From assembly GCF_038024875.1 (NCBI RefSeq), contig NZ_CP136136.1:3968001-4032000 (forward strand): a DNA stretch of 64,000 nt, in the 5' to 3' direction. Of this stretch, positions 46,229 through 55,249 are shown in pieces. The notes beneath the pieces are model-generated. The model saw only the letters and a list, made by a program, of their open reading frames with translations. It did no database searches and had not been told where the DNA came from. The position numbers and the translations under genes were made by a program. Positions within the stretch are counted from its first letter, which is position 1; each line of letters starts with the position of its first letter. This DNA is from Gordonia rubripertincta. Its GTDB lineage: Bacteria; Actinomycetota; Actinomycetes; Mycobacteriales; Mycobacteriaceae.

Positions 46229-47008
46229 CTACTGTGCCGCAACGCTCCGATCAGAACTTTGCGCGCTGACACAAACCAACTTCACCAACTCCGCCCGGTT
46301 CCTTACCCGCGTAGCTGCGAACACCCGGCTGACATACTTCTTCACCGTGTCGACTCCCAGGTTGAGTATCGACGCGATCTCTTCGTTGGTGTGCCCATCC
46401 GCGACGAGCTCAGCCAGCTCAATCTGCCGCGGCGACAGATACTCCCGCCACGACGGGAGAGGCTGCTCGGGAAGCAATTTCGCCAGGTTCGACAGCTGCC
46501 GCGACAGCAGACCCATGGCATGCAACCGCACGCGGTCCGGTTCCCTACCCTCCGAGTCGAACAACCCGACCAGCCCGTGGCAATCGTTCGCGAGGTCGAG
46601 ATGCATCACGGATGCACTGTGTAACTGCTTGCGATACAGGAAGTCTTGTAGATAACTGACGGAGTCGCTGGCGAGTCCGCCGAGCTTGTCCGCCGAGATC
46701 GCCGGGTTCTTCGACAGTGCTGCCCGCGACTGCGTGGACGCGAAGACATCCTTCGGGTACCACCGCGCTTGATACTCGTCGATCACCGGCATGATCCGCC
46801 CCGTCACCAGAGGGTTGGGGTCCGAGAACGCGGTGACAAAGGTCGGGCCGGTGAAGAACGTCGTGTTCAGACAGTCGTAGTGCTCGTGCAGCGCACACAT
46901 CAAGACGTTCTTGAACGCGTCGAGGGTATCCGCCTGCGAGCACGCGTCCAAGATGGCGAAGACCCGCTCGTACTCGTCGACGGGTAGCGCGACCGACTGA
47001 CTGGCCAA
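46229..47008 (-). CDS. LuxR-type transcription regulator
   Basis: The protein is 259 aa. The N-terminal 180 residues look like a GAF/PAS-like sensor of unknown ligand. The C-terminal LuxR HTH is clear: LSPRQIELAELVADGHTNEE, IASILNLGVDTVKKYVSRVF. No receiver domain is present, so it is not an ordinary response regulator. It is divergent from the flavin monooxygenase operon and probably activates it. Confidence 0.92.
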   Translation of the reverse strand: MASQSVALPVDEYERVFAILDACSQADTLDAFKNVLMCALHEHYDCLNTTFFTGPTFVTAFSDPNPLVTGRIMPVIDEYQARWYPKDVFASTQSRAALSKNPAISADKLGGLASDSVSYLQDFLYRKQLHSASVMHLDLANDCHGLVGLFDSEGREPDRVRLHAMGLLSRQLSNLAKLLPEQPLPSWREYLSPRQIELAELVADGHTNEEIASILNLGVDTVKKYVSRVFAATRVRNRAELVKLVCVSAQSSDRSVAAQ

Positions 47009-47039
47009 TCCCGTGCTCCTTCCTCCTGACGCGATCCCC

Positions 47040-47056
47040 TGAACTGTACCGGTTCA
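47040..47056. promoter_or_regulatory. Short inverted repeat in the luxR/monooxygenase intergenic region
   Basis: TGAAC-N7-GTTCA lies 32 bases upstream of the luxR start, in the 207-base gap to the divergent monooxygenase operon. It is a possible LuxR-type binding site. Confidence 0.35.
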
Positions 47057-47215
47057 ATTGTGATGTGGAGCACATGCAACGCCATGCAACGGGCGCTGCG
47101 GCAGGAGGCACAAAGCAAACCGTCCACTTTCGTGCACTGTGGCGCCAGTCACACTCTTTCTAGTCTTTGGTCGTGGCCGACAGACCGCCGGCCGACAGAT
47201 CGACAGGAGACTCGC

Positions 47216-48382
47216 ATGAGCAGGCTTCGTTTCGGATACTTCATGGCGCCGTTCCACGCACCCGGCCGCAACCCCACCGCCGCCCTGGAGCGTGACCTCG
47301 ACCTGGTCGAACACCTCGACCACCTCGGTTACGACGAAGCCTGGTTCGGCGAGCATCACTCCGCCGGCAGCGAGATCATCGCGTCGCCGGAGATCATGAT
47401 CGCCGCCGCCTCACAGCGGGCAAAGCGCATCCGCTTCGGCACCGGCGTCACCTCGCTCTCATACCACAACCCCCTGTGGGCGGCCGACCGCATCATGCAG
47501 CTCGACCACCTCACCCGCGGCCGCACCATCTTCGGCGTCGGGCCCGGATCCCTGCCCACCGACTCCGCGATGATCGGCCTCAACCCCACCGACACTCGTG
47601 AACTTCTGCAGGAGAACCTCGATATCGTCGTACGTCTTCTGCGAGGCGAGACCGTCTCCGCCAAGACCCGCACCCACGAGCTCTACGACGCCAAGCTGCA
47701 GCTCGCGCCTTATTCGGCGGACGGGATCGACGTGGTCGTCGCCGCGGTGGCCTCCCCCACCGGGCCACGCTTGGCCGGCACCCACGGCCTCGGCCTGCTG
47801 TCGATCGGGGCGACCCTGTCGGCCGACGGCTTCGACGCACTCGGGCACCACTGGAACGTCATGGAGGAACGCGCTGCGGCCAACAACGTGACCGTCGACC
47901 GCAGCAAGTGGACCCTCGCCGGGCCGTTCCACATCGCGGAGACCGAGGCCGAGGCGTACCGCCAGGTCGAGTACGGCATCGAGCAGTGGTTCGACTACTT
48001 CCAACACGTCGCCGCATTCCCCCAGATGGCCGTCTCCGGAAACAAACTCACCGAGATGATCGACTTCATCAACCAGGCCGGCATCGGGGTCATCGGTACT
48101 CCGGAACAAGCCCGGGCCCAGGTCCAGCGTCTGTGGGATCAGTCCCAAGGTTTCGGATGCCTCTTGCAGATGGGCCACGACTGGGCGAACCCGCAGGACA
48201 CCAAGCGTTCCGCGGAACTCTTCGCGCAGGAAGTGTTCCCGCACTTCCAGGGCCAGGCGCAGGCAACACTCGACGCCGCTGAGCACGCGCGCGCTGTGCG
48301 AGAGGGCCATGCTGCGAAGCAGCTGGAGGCCGTCGACCACATGACGCGCAAGTACGAGCAGGAACTGGCATCGAAGGGCTGA
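47216..48382 (+). CDS. LLM-class flavin-dependent monooxygenase, oxygenase component
   Basis: The protein is 388 aa from the ATG at 47216, with AGGAGA upstream. It has a luciferase-like fold: RFGYFMAPFHAPGRNPTAAL, AWFGEHHSAGSEIIASPEIM, RGRTIFGVGPGSLPTD and GLLSIGATLS. This resembles the limonene/alkanal monooxygenase subgroup. Six bases after its stop begins a short-chain flavin reductase, so the pair forms a two-component FMN-dependent monooxygenase. The substrate is unknown, probably a terpene, alkane or long-chain aldehyde. Confidence 0.93.
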   Translation: MSRLRFGYFMAPFHAPGRNPTAALERDLDLVEHLDHLGYDEAWFGEHHSAGSEIIASPEIMIAAASQRAKRIRFGTGVTSLSYHNPLWAADRIMQLDHLTRGRTIFGVGPGSLPTDSAMIGLNPTDTRELLQENLDIVVRLLRGETVSAKTRTHELYDAKLQLAPYSADGIDVVVAAVASPTGPRLAGTHGLGLLSIGATLSADGFDALGHHWNVMEERAAANNVTVDRSKWTLAGPFHIAETEAEAYRQVEYGIEQWFDYFQHVAAFPQMAVSGNKLTEMIDFINQAGIGVIGTPEQARAQVQRLWDQSQGFGCLLQMGHDWANPQDTKRSAELFAQEVFPHFQGQAQATLDAAEHARAVREGHAAKQLEAVDHMTRKYEQELASKG

Positions 48383-48388
48383 ACATCG

Positions 48389-48895
48389 ATGCCCTCCAAC
48401 ACAACAGCCACCGATTCGCTTCAAGCGTCATTCCGCGACGCGATGGCTCACGTGTGTTCCCCGGTCGCCGTCGTCACGGCCTTCGACGGCGACCGGCCGC
48501 ACGGCACCACCGTCAGCGCGTTCATGTCATTGTCGATGGAACCGCCGATGGTGACCATCGCGCTCGACCAGAACTCGGAACTCCTCGGCGTGATCCGCGC
48601 GCACGGGAACTTCGCTGTCAACGTACTCGGCGCGCATCAGTCCGACGTCGCGCTTGCCTTCGCGCGGAAGGGCCACGACAAGTTCGACGGCATCGGGTGG
48701 GCGACCACTCAGACGCTCCCCGCTCTCAACGGCGCGGCGATCTGGATGAGTTGCGCCGCAGAACGTTTCGTCACCGGCGGCGATCACACGATCATCGTCG
48801 GCGCCGTGCGGCACGTCATTCGTGAGGAGTCGCCACCGCTGACCTACCACGGTCGCATCTTCGGCACCCACTCCCCGATCCTCAACGCCACCTGA
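48389..48895 (+). CDS. Flavin reductase component (FMN-binding split barrel)
   Basis: The protein is 168 aa. It reads VCSPVAVVTAFDGDRPHGTTVSAFMSLSMEPPMVTIAL, shortened here to the key blocks VAVVTAFDG, GTTVSAFMS and PPMVTIALD, then NFAVNVLGAHQ and GRIFGTH. This is the HpaC/flavin-reductase family, which supplies reduced FMN to a partner oxygenase. It directly follows the LLM oxygenase gene. Confidence 0.93.
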   Translation: MPSNTTATDSLQASFRDAMAHVCSPVAVVTAFDGDRPHGTTVSAFMSLSMEPPMVTIALDQNSELLGVIRAHGNFAVNVLGAHQSDVALAFARKGHDKFDGIGWATTQTLPALNGAAIWMSCAAERFVTGGDHTIIVGAVRHVIREESPPLTYHGRIFGTHSPILNAT

Positions 48896-48914
48896 CACCT
48901 GGAGGTCTTTCGTC

Positions 48915-49226
48915 GTGTACGTAACCGTCCAGCCCGGGCGGGTCGAAGTGCTCGAGGCCACGGACTACCGCCGGTTTCAGGTCGAAGCCGCTGCAAGCCT
49001 CACCGCCGCCGACATCGCGAAGCAGCTCAAGGACTCCCACCTCGGTGAGATCGAGGGCGACCATGCGTGGATTCACATCGGCGCTCTCACCGTACTGTTG
49101 GCTGCGTCCGAGGGATTCGACGGCCGGCAGTTCGAAGCGATGGTCGCCTATGCGCATGAACGTGGATGGGTGTCGGACGACGGAGGATCGTGGCGGGCAC
49201 ACCTCGTGCGTGCGGGTACCGCATAG
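48915..49226 (+). CDS. Small conserved hypothetical protein
   Basis: The protein is 103 aa from the GTG at 48915, with GGAGGT 8 bases upstream. Features: YRRFQVEAAASLTAADIAKQL, GDHAWIHIGALTVLLAASEG, and a C-terminal WVSDDGGSWRAHL. It follows the flavin reductase after 19 bases and is probably in the same operon. No function is known; it may be an accessory of the monooxygenase. Confidence 0.78.
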   Translation: MYVTVQPGRVEVLEATDYRRFQVEAAASLTAADIAKQLKDSHLGEIEGDHAWIHIGALTVLLAASEGFDGRQFEAMVAYAHERGWVSDDGGSWRAHLVRAGTA

Positions 49227-49230
49227 CGCT

Positions 49231-50142
49231 TCACCCACCGGGCAGATTCCCGCCTGCTATCCACCCACATTCCTCGGCGAATGCGGCTGCGCCACTGACA
49301 CAGTCGCGTACTTCCGGCGAACCCGATTGCGCATCCATCCAATTGAGAAACCACGATGCGGTCGCGGTGGGCGCCAACGGGAGCCACCGGAAGTCGTCAC
49401 CGACGTCTGCGGCCACCGACTCCAGGCACACGAACAGACTCTCGCCGTCGGTGACCATGTCGCTGCCGGCGACAATGCCGAACACCGCCGACGTCGTCCA
49501 TCTGGGGTGTCGGCCCTGACTCGTTGCCCACTGTGCGATCCACCGGTTCCACTGGCTGAGCTGATCGTCGATGGACACCACCGGTAAACGTTCGAGGTCG
49601 CCTCAGGTCACCGAATCCTGCTGTGCCAAAGGGTGTCTCACGTCCATGAGCGCGCCGACGCGTTCGGCACGCAGCGGCGTGCTTCGCGCCCCCGCCGCGT
49701 GGATGGGTGCACCGATGGTCAACGACAGTTGCGCTCCCCTGGCGTCGTCGCCGGTCAGCGACCGGGGCAGCGTCGTGAGGTGTATGGACAATGCGGGGTC
49801 GGCGGAGCGTAACGCGGCCATCAGCCTGCGTGGGGTTTCGAGCGCGGGCTCGCTGATGTGCACGGTGACGGCACGACGAGGTGCGGCCGTTCGCGCGATG
49901 GCCGCACCGACGCGGTCGATGATGTCGAGAGCGTCGACCGCGAGGTTGTGTCCGGCCGGCGTCGGTTCGACCCGGCGACTCGTCCTGTCGAACAGACGCA
50001 CTCCGAGGCGTCGTTCCAACCGGAGGATGGCCTGACTCAGGGCGGGCTGCGCCATGTGCAGCTGCTGTGCGGCGCGGGTGAAGTTCCGTTCGCGATGCAC
50101 GGCGACGACGTACTCGAGCTCACGCAACGACACATCTAGCAT
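49231..50142 (-). pseudogene. LysR-type regulator interrupted by one in-frame TGA stop
   Basis: From the ATG at 50142, 179 codons encode a normal LysR start: SLRELEYVVAVHRERNFTRA, AQQLHMAQPALSQAILRLER, RLGVRLFDRTSRRVEPTPAG. The effector domain begins, and after HPLAQQDSVT a TGA occurs at 49605-49603. The same frame then continues without another stop as GDLERLPVVSID to a stop at 49231, giving 303 codons, the usual LysR length (about 300). A sense codon has probably mutated (for example CGA to TGA). The gene is divergent from the amidohydrolase operon and would have controlled it. Confidence 0.88.
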
Positions 50143-50157
50143 CCTGTGATGCTAGAT
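50134..50157. promoter_or_regulatory. LysR-type operator: near-perfect palindrome over the lysR start
   Basis: ATCTAGCATC-CTGT-GATGCTAGAT is a perfect 10-base inverted repeat with a 4-base spacer. It overlaps the lysR start codon (50140-50142) and lies about 55 bases from the divergent amidohydrolase start. It fits the palindrome expected for LysR autoregulation. Confidence 0.78.
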
Positions 50158-50210
50158 CGATAGGCAACGGGTGTTGGTCGTTTTCGCGCGCGGCGTCGAC
50201 GATTAGGTCC

Positions 50211-51077
50211 ATGCCTCAACATGTCGTCGACGCCCACCTTCACCTGTGGGACCTGAACCATCCCTGGTACCCGGGTCTGCAAGCTTTCGCCGAGGATGTC
50301 GGCAGGCCCGACCTCTACTCCGACTTCGGTCTCGACGACTACGCGGCGGCAGCCGTTGGGTTCCCGGTCGAGCAGTACGTGCACGTCTCGGCGGTGACCG
50401 CGCCGCGTGCGTACCTGGACGAGTTGCGGTGGGTGTCGAAGGTCGCCGCCGACCGCGGAGTGGACATGCGCTTCGTCGGATCCGTCGACCCGACGCTGAG
50501 CGCACACGACATCTGCGCCGACCTCGACGCCCAGGCCGCGATCACGCCGGAGTTCCGAGGAGTCCGCGTGCTCTACGGCTTCGAACCGGACTCGCAGGCG
50601 GCGCGCACCGTGCTGCGCTGGCTCGACGACCACGACCTGGTCTTCGACCTCACCGCCCACCCGGAGACCATGGACGGCTGGTTGCGGACGCTCGCGGACT
50701 TCCCCGATCTCACCGTCGTTCTCGAGCACACCGGATGGCCCACCGCGACGGACGTCGACGCCCGGACCGCGTGGCGTCGCGCCATCACCGCGTGCGCCGA
50801 CACGACCTCCGCCTGGTGCAAGATCTCCGGGCTCGGCATGTCCACGGGCGACCTGTCCGCGGAGACTCTGCGCCCGTGGGCGGAACCGGCGATCGACACG
50901 TTCGGTTGGGACCGGGTGATCTTCGGCAGCAATATCCCGATCGAGCACATCGGCGGCCGCTACGCCGACCTCATCGAGTCACTCACCTCGATCATCGGTG
51001 ACGAGCCCGCGGACGAACAGGACCGGTTCTATCGCCGAAACGCACTCGGCGTGTACGGCTTCGAGGAGGAACGATGA
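50211..51077 (+). CDS. Amidohydrolase-family hydrolase (lactonase-like)
   Basis: The protein is 288 aa. A metal-dependent TIM barrel with VVDAHLHLWDLN at the start, KFVGSVDP-type block MRFVGSVDP, VVLEHTGWP (His) and the terminal VIFGSNIPIEH (Asp/Asn region). This pattern is shared by L-rhamnono-, fucono- and 2-pyrone-4,6-dicarboxylate-type lactonases. Its stop overlaps the start of a mycofactocin-type SDR gene (ATGA). Together they may oxidise and hydrolyse an alcohol or sugar lactone. Confidence 0.9.
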   Translation: MPQHVVDAHLHLWDLNHPWYPGLQAFAEDVGRPDLYSDFGLDDYAAAAVGFPVEQYVHVSAVTAPRAYLDELRWVSKVAADRGVDMRFVGSVDPTLSAHDICADLDAQAAITPEFRGVRVLYGFEPDSQAARTVLRWLDDHDLVFDLTAHPETMDGWLRTLADFPDLTVVLEHTGWPTATDVDARTAWRRAITACADTTSAWCKISGLGMSTGDLSAETLRPWAEPAIDTFGWDRVIFGSNIPIEHIGGRYADLIESLTSIIGDEPADEQDRFYRRNALGVYGFEEER

Positions 51078-51904
51078 CCGACCTGACCGGGCAGGTCGCT
51101 TGGGTCACGGGCGCCGCACGCGGCCAGGGACGCGCCCACGCTCGCGCGTTGGCGGCAGCGGGAGCCCACGTCATCGTCAGCGACATCGCCCGACAGGTGC
51201 CGACGGTCCCCTATCCGTTGGCCACCGAAGAGGAACTGGCTACGACCGTCGCTGAGATCGTCGCCGACGGCGGCCGGGCCACGGAAGCGCGGTTGGACGT
51301 GCGTGACGCTGCGGCAGTCACCGCGCTTGTTGACGCGATCATGGCCGAGCACGGTCGGCTCGACATCCTCGTCGCCAACGCCGGCGTTTGCGCGTTCACG
51401 CCGGTCGAGGAGATCGGTGACGACCAGTGGGCCGACATCGTCGACACCAACCTGACCGGAACGTTCCACTGTGTGCGCGCCGCGGTCGGAGCGATGAGGG
51501 CGAATGGGCGAGGTCGGATCGTCGGAGTGTCGTCAGGTGCGGGACGCGGTGGCATGAAGAATCTTTCGCACTACGCGGCCACCAAGTGGGGCATCATCGG
51601 CTTCATCAAGTCGGTCGCCCTGGAGGTCGGCGCATACGGCATCACCGCCAACGTGGTGTGCCCGACGTCGGTGAATACTCCGATGGTCATGAACCCGACC
51701 ACCTTGAGGCGGTTCCGGCCAGACCTCGACGACCCCAAGCCCGACGACGCGCGGTCGGTGTTCGCCGGTCTCGGCCCGCTGGGTGTGCCGTGGCTCGAAC
51801 CCGCCGACGTCACCCGCGCGGTCCTGTACTTTGTCGACGATCCTGGCCTCACTACTGGGACCGTGCTGGAGGTCAATCTGGGGACAACGGCCACGCGCGG
51901 GTGA
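51074..51904 (+). CDS. Mycofactocin-coupled SDR-family oxidoreductase
   Basis: The protein is 276 aa. SDR motif VAWVTGAARGQGRAHA, then the long insert DIARQVPTVPYPLATEEELA, which marks the mycofactocin-coupled branch (TIGR03971 type). Catalytic Ser in GVSSGAG and HYAATK (Tyr, Lys). Such enzymes hold NAD tightly and pass electrons to mycofactocin. It is translationally coupled to the amidohydrolase. No mycofactocin biosynthesis genes are in the window, so they must be elsewhere. Confidence 0.92.
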   Translation: MTDLTGQVAWVTGAARGQGRAHARALAAAGAHVIVSDIARQVPTVPYPLATEEELATTVAEIVADGGRATEARLDVRDAAAVTALVDAIMAEHGRLDILVANAGVCAFTPVEEIGDDQWADIVDTNLTGTFHCVRAAVGAMRANGRGRIVGVSSGAGRGGMKNLSHYAATKWGIIGFIKSVALEVGAYGITANVVCPTSVNTPMVMNPTTLRRFRPDLDDPKPDDARSVFAGLGPLGVPWLEPADVTRAVLYFVDDPGLTTGTVLEVNLGTTATRG

Positions 51905-51961
51905 CCGGCCGGAGCGGCGCACCCACGTAGGTGCGTCGCTGCCTCTGGGACAATGGGCGGC

Positions 51962-52567
51962 ATGGTCGAACAGAGCATCTGGATGCAACAGGTCGCAGCG
52001 AATCCCGATCACTCAACCTGGTACGTCGAGCGCTTTCGCGCGATGGCGGCGAAGGGCGACGACCTGGTCGGTGAGGCTCGACTCATCGACGCGATGGCAG
52101 CGCGCGGATCCCGCATCCTCGACGCAGGGTGCGGTCCGGGACGTGTCGGTGGATATCTGGCCGAGGTCGGGCACGACGTGGTCGGCGTCGACGTCGACCC
52201 GGTGCTCATCGCGGCTGCGAAGGAAGACCATCCCGGGCCCCGATGGCTGGTCGGCGATCTGGCCGAGCTGGATCTGCCGGCGCACGGCATCGAGGAACCG
52301 TTCGACATCATCGTCTCGGCCGGCAACGTGATGGCGTTTCTCGCGCCGAGTACGCGCGTGACCGTCCTTAAGCGACTGCGTGCTCACCTTCGGGAGGATG
52401 GACGTGCGGTGCTCGGGTTTGGTGCCGGTCGGGACTACCCGTTCGACGAGTTCCTCGACGACGCGGCGTCGGCGGGCTTCACTGACGACGTACTGCTATC
52501 GGCGTGGGATGTTCGGCCGTTCACGGCGGAGTCGGAGTTTCTTGTCGCGGTGCTGCGTCCCGCGTAG
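51962..52567 (+). CDS. Class I SAM-dependent methyltransferase
   Basis: The protein is 201 aa from the ATG at 51962 (MVEQSIWMQ); another ATG three codons earlier at 51953 is possible. The SAM motif is ILDAGCGPGRVGGYL near residue 52, with VGVDVDP next and DIIVSAGNVMAFL as motif IV. The substrate is unknown. The gene matters because two decayed copies of its 3' half lie downstream (54705-55023 and 58143-58228), each at the end of a cargo module. Confidence 0.9.
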   Translation: MVEQSIWMQQVAANPDHSTWYVERFRAMAAKGDDLVGEARLIDAMAARGSRILDAGCGPGRVGGYLAEVGHDVVGVDVDPVLIAAAKEDHPGPRWLVGDLAELDLPAHGIEEPFDIIVSAGNVMAFLAPSTRVTVLKRLRAHLREDGRAVLGFGAGRDYPFDEFLDDAASAGFTDDVLLSAWDVRPFTAESEFLVAVLRPA

Positions 52568-52957
52568 ATACCGCACAGTGGGTGGTCCACGAAGGCTCGA
52601 GATCGATGAGTGGAGCGGTCAAGCGCACTACAAAGATCATCGTCGGACCGCATTGGACATCGACAATCCCCTCAATGTTGGTGCGAAACCGTGCCTGGCC
52701 CCAGGGCTGTCGGCAGGTTGCTGATCCGACGATGATTCACCTTGTCGGGGGTCAATGCGATCATCAGCATTGTGTGGTGCCGGGTTCCGCGGTCGGCTGC
52801 ACGCACTAACTCGACGCCATCGACGAGGTGTAGTCCACAGTCCCGAAGCCCGTGCTACCCCGGTGGGCCGGAATGGGGCGTGCCCGGGCAATGTCGACCA
52901 TGTGGTCGTCCGGTGCGCCACGATGGGGCTTGAGCCGCGAGGCACGAGGACAAGGGG
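52568..52957. other. 390-base gap without a convincing gene
   Basis: On the minus strand 52672-52854 a stretch of about 60 codons has coding-like composition (LHLVDGVELVRAADRGT, HTMLMIALTPDKVNHR) and ends in a stop, but has no start and no recognised family. It may be a relic. Otherwise nothing is seen. Confidence 0.4.
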
Positions 52958-53698
52958 ATGAAGGTGGCCGAAGAGAATCTGTCGTTGTCGGATCTGCAGA
53001 TCTGGATCAGTTCTGCTCTCGAACCGATGGTGGGTCATGAGGCGGTCAATGACGACGACGGCGACTTCCCAATCCAGTTCGACACGGGCGCCGCCTTCAT
53101 CACAGCTGTCGAGGACGAGAAAGCGATTCACGTGTTCTCCCCGCTGGTGACCGACATCGTCGAGACCGATTACGCGGGGTTCGTTGTGCAGCGGCTCAAC
53201 AGGGCTCACCCGGCCCTCAAGTTTTTCCTTGTGGGCGACACCATCCGCGTGCGGGCAATTCTCTACGCCGATCCGCCGGTAGAAGCTCATTTGATTCGGT
53301 GCCTCACCGAGTTCGAGTCGGTGATGACCGACGGCGCCGAGATCGCTCAGGACGTCGGGGGCACCTTCGCATGGGAACTCGGGGCTAAGGACGAGGACGA
53401 CGATGACGAGGAATTGCCAACTCCCATCATGATCCTCATCCAACTCGACGCAGACGGCGGCCACCCGCTGTCACCAGAAGACGTCGCACGCATATGCGAC
53501 GACGACGGTGCGGCCATACTGCGGTACATCCGGATCGTCGAGGAACAGATGATCAACTGGCGCAACAGCGCAGACGATGCGCTCGCCACGGGTGATACCG
53601 ACGAAGCCGAGGCCTGCCTCCACGAGGCGCGGGGCTGGGAGAAGACCGCGCGCGACCTGCGGGGCGCGTTGCGGCATGTGGCACTGGGTTCATCGTGA
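52958..53698 (+). CDS. TY-Chap/YbjN-like putative chaperone
   Basis: The protein is 246 aa. Residues 1-140 (SLSDLQIWISSALEPMVGHE, AAFITAVEDEKAIHVFSPLV, HPALKFFLVGDTIRVRAILY) fit the T3SS-chaperone/YbjN-like fold known from bacterial conflict systems, where such proteins are thought to hold effector proteins. An acidic stretch DEDDDDEE follows at about 148, and the C-terminal 90 residues are helical. The GTG start of the next gene overlaps its stop by 4 bases. The family call is from pattern, not a search. Confidence 0.65.
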   Translation: MKVAEENLSLSDLQIWISSALEPMVGHEAVNDDDGDFPIQFDTGAAFITAVEDEKAIHVFSPLVTDIVETDYAGFVVQRLNRAHPALKFFLVGDTIRVRAILYADPPVEAHLIRCLTEFESVMTDGAEIAQDVGGTFAWELGAKDEDDDDEELPTPIMILIQLDADGGHPLSPEDVARICDDDGAAILRYIRIVEEQMINWRNSADDALATGDTDEAEACLHEARGWEKTARDLRGALRHVALGSS

Positions 53699-54666
53699 AG
53701 GCCGTGACTGTGCTCCTGCTGTGTGCTGTTGTCCTCGCTTCGACGGCATCGTTCGCGTGGCCGCGTCCCAACAAGGACCGGAAGCCCGCGGCCAGGCCTA
53801 GTAGGCGGAGGTCACCTATTCTGGCGCTCAATGAGGAACTCTTCGCCGCCCGTGCGCAACGTAATGAGGCCTGTGATGCGCTGCGAGCGGAGGTCTTGGA
53901 GAGCGTCGCCCTGGTTGATCAGATTCCGGAGGGGCGCGCGGCGGGCCATGTTGTTCTCGCGCTTGACGTTTGGTCAGGGCGGGATTTCACGCAACGCAAT
54001 CGGGCCGTCGGACTAGGCTGGCTTCCGTTTGTCGATCCGCCCGAGCATGAGGAGACCGACGAGACTCGCGAGGCACGTCTTGACCGGGTGTACGACCTCA
54101 ACAAGACGGAACGAGCCGAAGTGGAGGGAATGCGCGATGACCTCGTCGGTCGGTTCGCCTATGTTGCGGGGCTGATCGCAGCGCGCATCCACGCCTACCC
54201 TGCCTGGCGCCTCGACTTCTTCGACGAACACAACGTTCGCATAGACCTGGCCGCTCAGGTCTCGGCCATCGCCGCCAGCGCCGCGCTGTTACGTGATCAG
54301 CGTGCGCTGCTGGGCGAACCGCCAGCCGGACATCTCGCGAAGGACGACGACGTGGTGGGTGTCTACGTCGAGAAAGCACGCGTGCTCGACAGTCGCGCAG
54401 ATGGTCTGTTGCGGCGAGTGCAGGCCTTCGCCGAGTACCGCGAAGTTGTGGACGGGGTGCAGAAACGCGAGGACAAGCGGGCGTGGTTCGATCGTGTCGG
54501 CGCCATCGATGAGCTGGAACACGCGGTAGATGACGTGGTGAACGCCTCGGAGACCGACCATCTCCGCGGAGTTGCAGGCAACTCGGCCGTCCTCGCGACC
54601 TTGTATCTCGACACACTCGAACCCCTGACTGCGTCGCTGACGGTGTCGGAGTCTCGGAAGTCCTGA
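53695..54666 (+). CDS. Membrane-anchored helical protein of unknown function
   Basis: The protein is 323 aa with a GTG start overlapping the previous stop. Residues 1-22 (VTVLLLCAVVLASTASFAW) are a signal anchor, then a basic patch RPNKDRKPAARPSRRR. The rest is almost all helix, rich in charged residues, e.g. ALNEELFAARAQRNEACDAL and EARVLDSRADGLLRRVQAFAEY-like stretches. No family is recognised. Coupled translation with the TY-Chap-like protein suggests they act together, perhaps as chaperone and client. Confidence 0.72.
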   Translation: MKAVTVLLLCAVVLASTASFAWPRPNKDRKPAARPSRRRSPILALNEELFAARAQRNEACDALRAEVLESVALVDQIPEGRAAGHVVLALDVWSGRDFTQRNRAVGLGWLPFVDPPEHEETDETREARLDRVYDLNKTERAEVEGMRDDLVGRFAYVAGLIAARIHAYPAWRLDFFDEHNVRIDLAAQVSAIAASAALLRDQRALLGEPPAGHLAKDDDVVGVYVEKARVLDSRADGLLRRVQAFAEYREVVDGVQKREDKRAWFDRVGAIDELEHAVDDVVNASETDHLRGVAGNSAVLATLYLDTLEPLTASLTVSESRKS

Positions 54667-54704
54667 TCCTGGTTTGCGTAAGTTCAATTCGCGGGAGACG
54701 TCCG

Positions 54705-55023
54705 GAAGCGGGTCCTCGCCGAACTCGACCTGCCTGCCCACGGCGTCGGTGAACCGTTCTACATCATCGGGTCCGCAGGCAACGTCGTGACTTTGCTTGC
54801 GCCGAGTACGCGTGTCACCGTGCTTAGTCGGTTACGAGCACATCTGCGCGACGATGGCCGTGCCGTGATTGGGTTTGGCGCCGGCCGGGATCACCCATTC
54901 GCCGAGTTCCGTTCCGACGCAGCGTCAGCCGGCCTCGTTCCTGACGTTCTGCTGTCGGCCTGGGACGTACGGCCGTTCTCCGAGAACTCGGATTTCCTGG
55001 TAGGAGTTCTCCGGATGGCTTAG
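54705..55023 (+). pseudogene. Decayed second copy of the methyltransferase 3' half
   Basis: The frame reads AELDLPAHGVGEPF, SAGNVVTLLAPSTRVTVL, GRAVIGFGAGRDHPFAEF and LLSAWDVRPFSENSDFLVGV to a stop at 55023. It aligns throughout with residues about 98-201 of the methyltransferase at 51962-52567, including the exact C-terminus, at roughly three quarters identity. The SAM-binding half is missing and there is no start. It marks the right edge of the TY-Chap module and the left edge of the toxin module. Confidence 0.85.
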
Positions 55024-55249
55024 CCGCTGTACCGCGGATCGAGGAGTTCGCTGCCCGGAGGGTTCATCCGCTGCTACGTTTCCTGGGAGCCAGCGCACGT
55101 CCGCTCCCAACGGGGACGTTCAACAGGTGCAACCTCCCCATGGCCCTGTCGCGCTGAGTCTCCCTTGTATTGCCGCCACGCCCTGTGGACAGAGTCGGCG
55201 GTCTCCTCAGAGACCAGGTAATGTCCGGGCGGGTCATATGGGGGGGCAA

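Noticed and set aside
49231..49581. A separate 116-aa minus-strand gene starting at a GTG
   Set aside because: It is in the same frame as the LysR gene just upstream and looks like the LysR effector-domain end after an in-frame stop.
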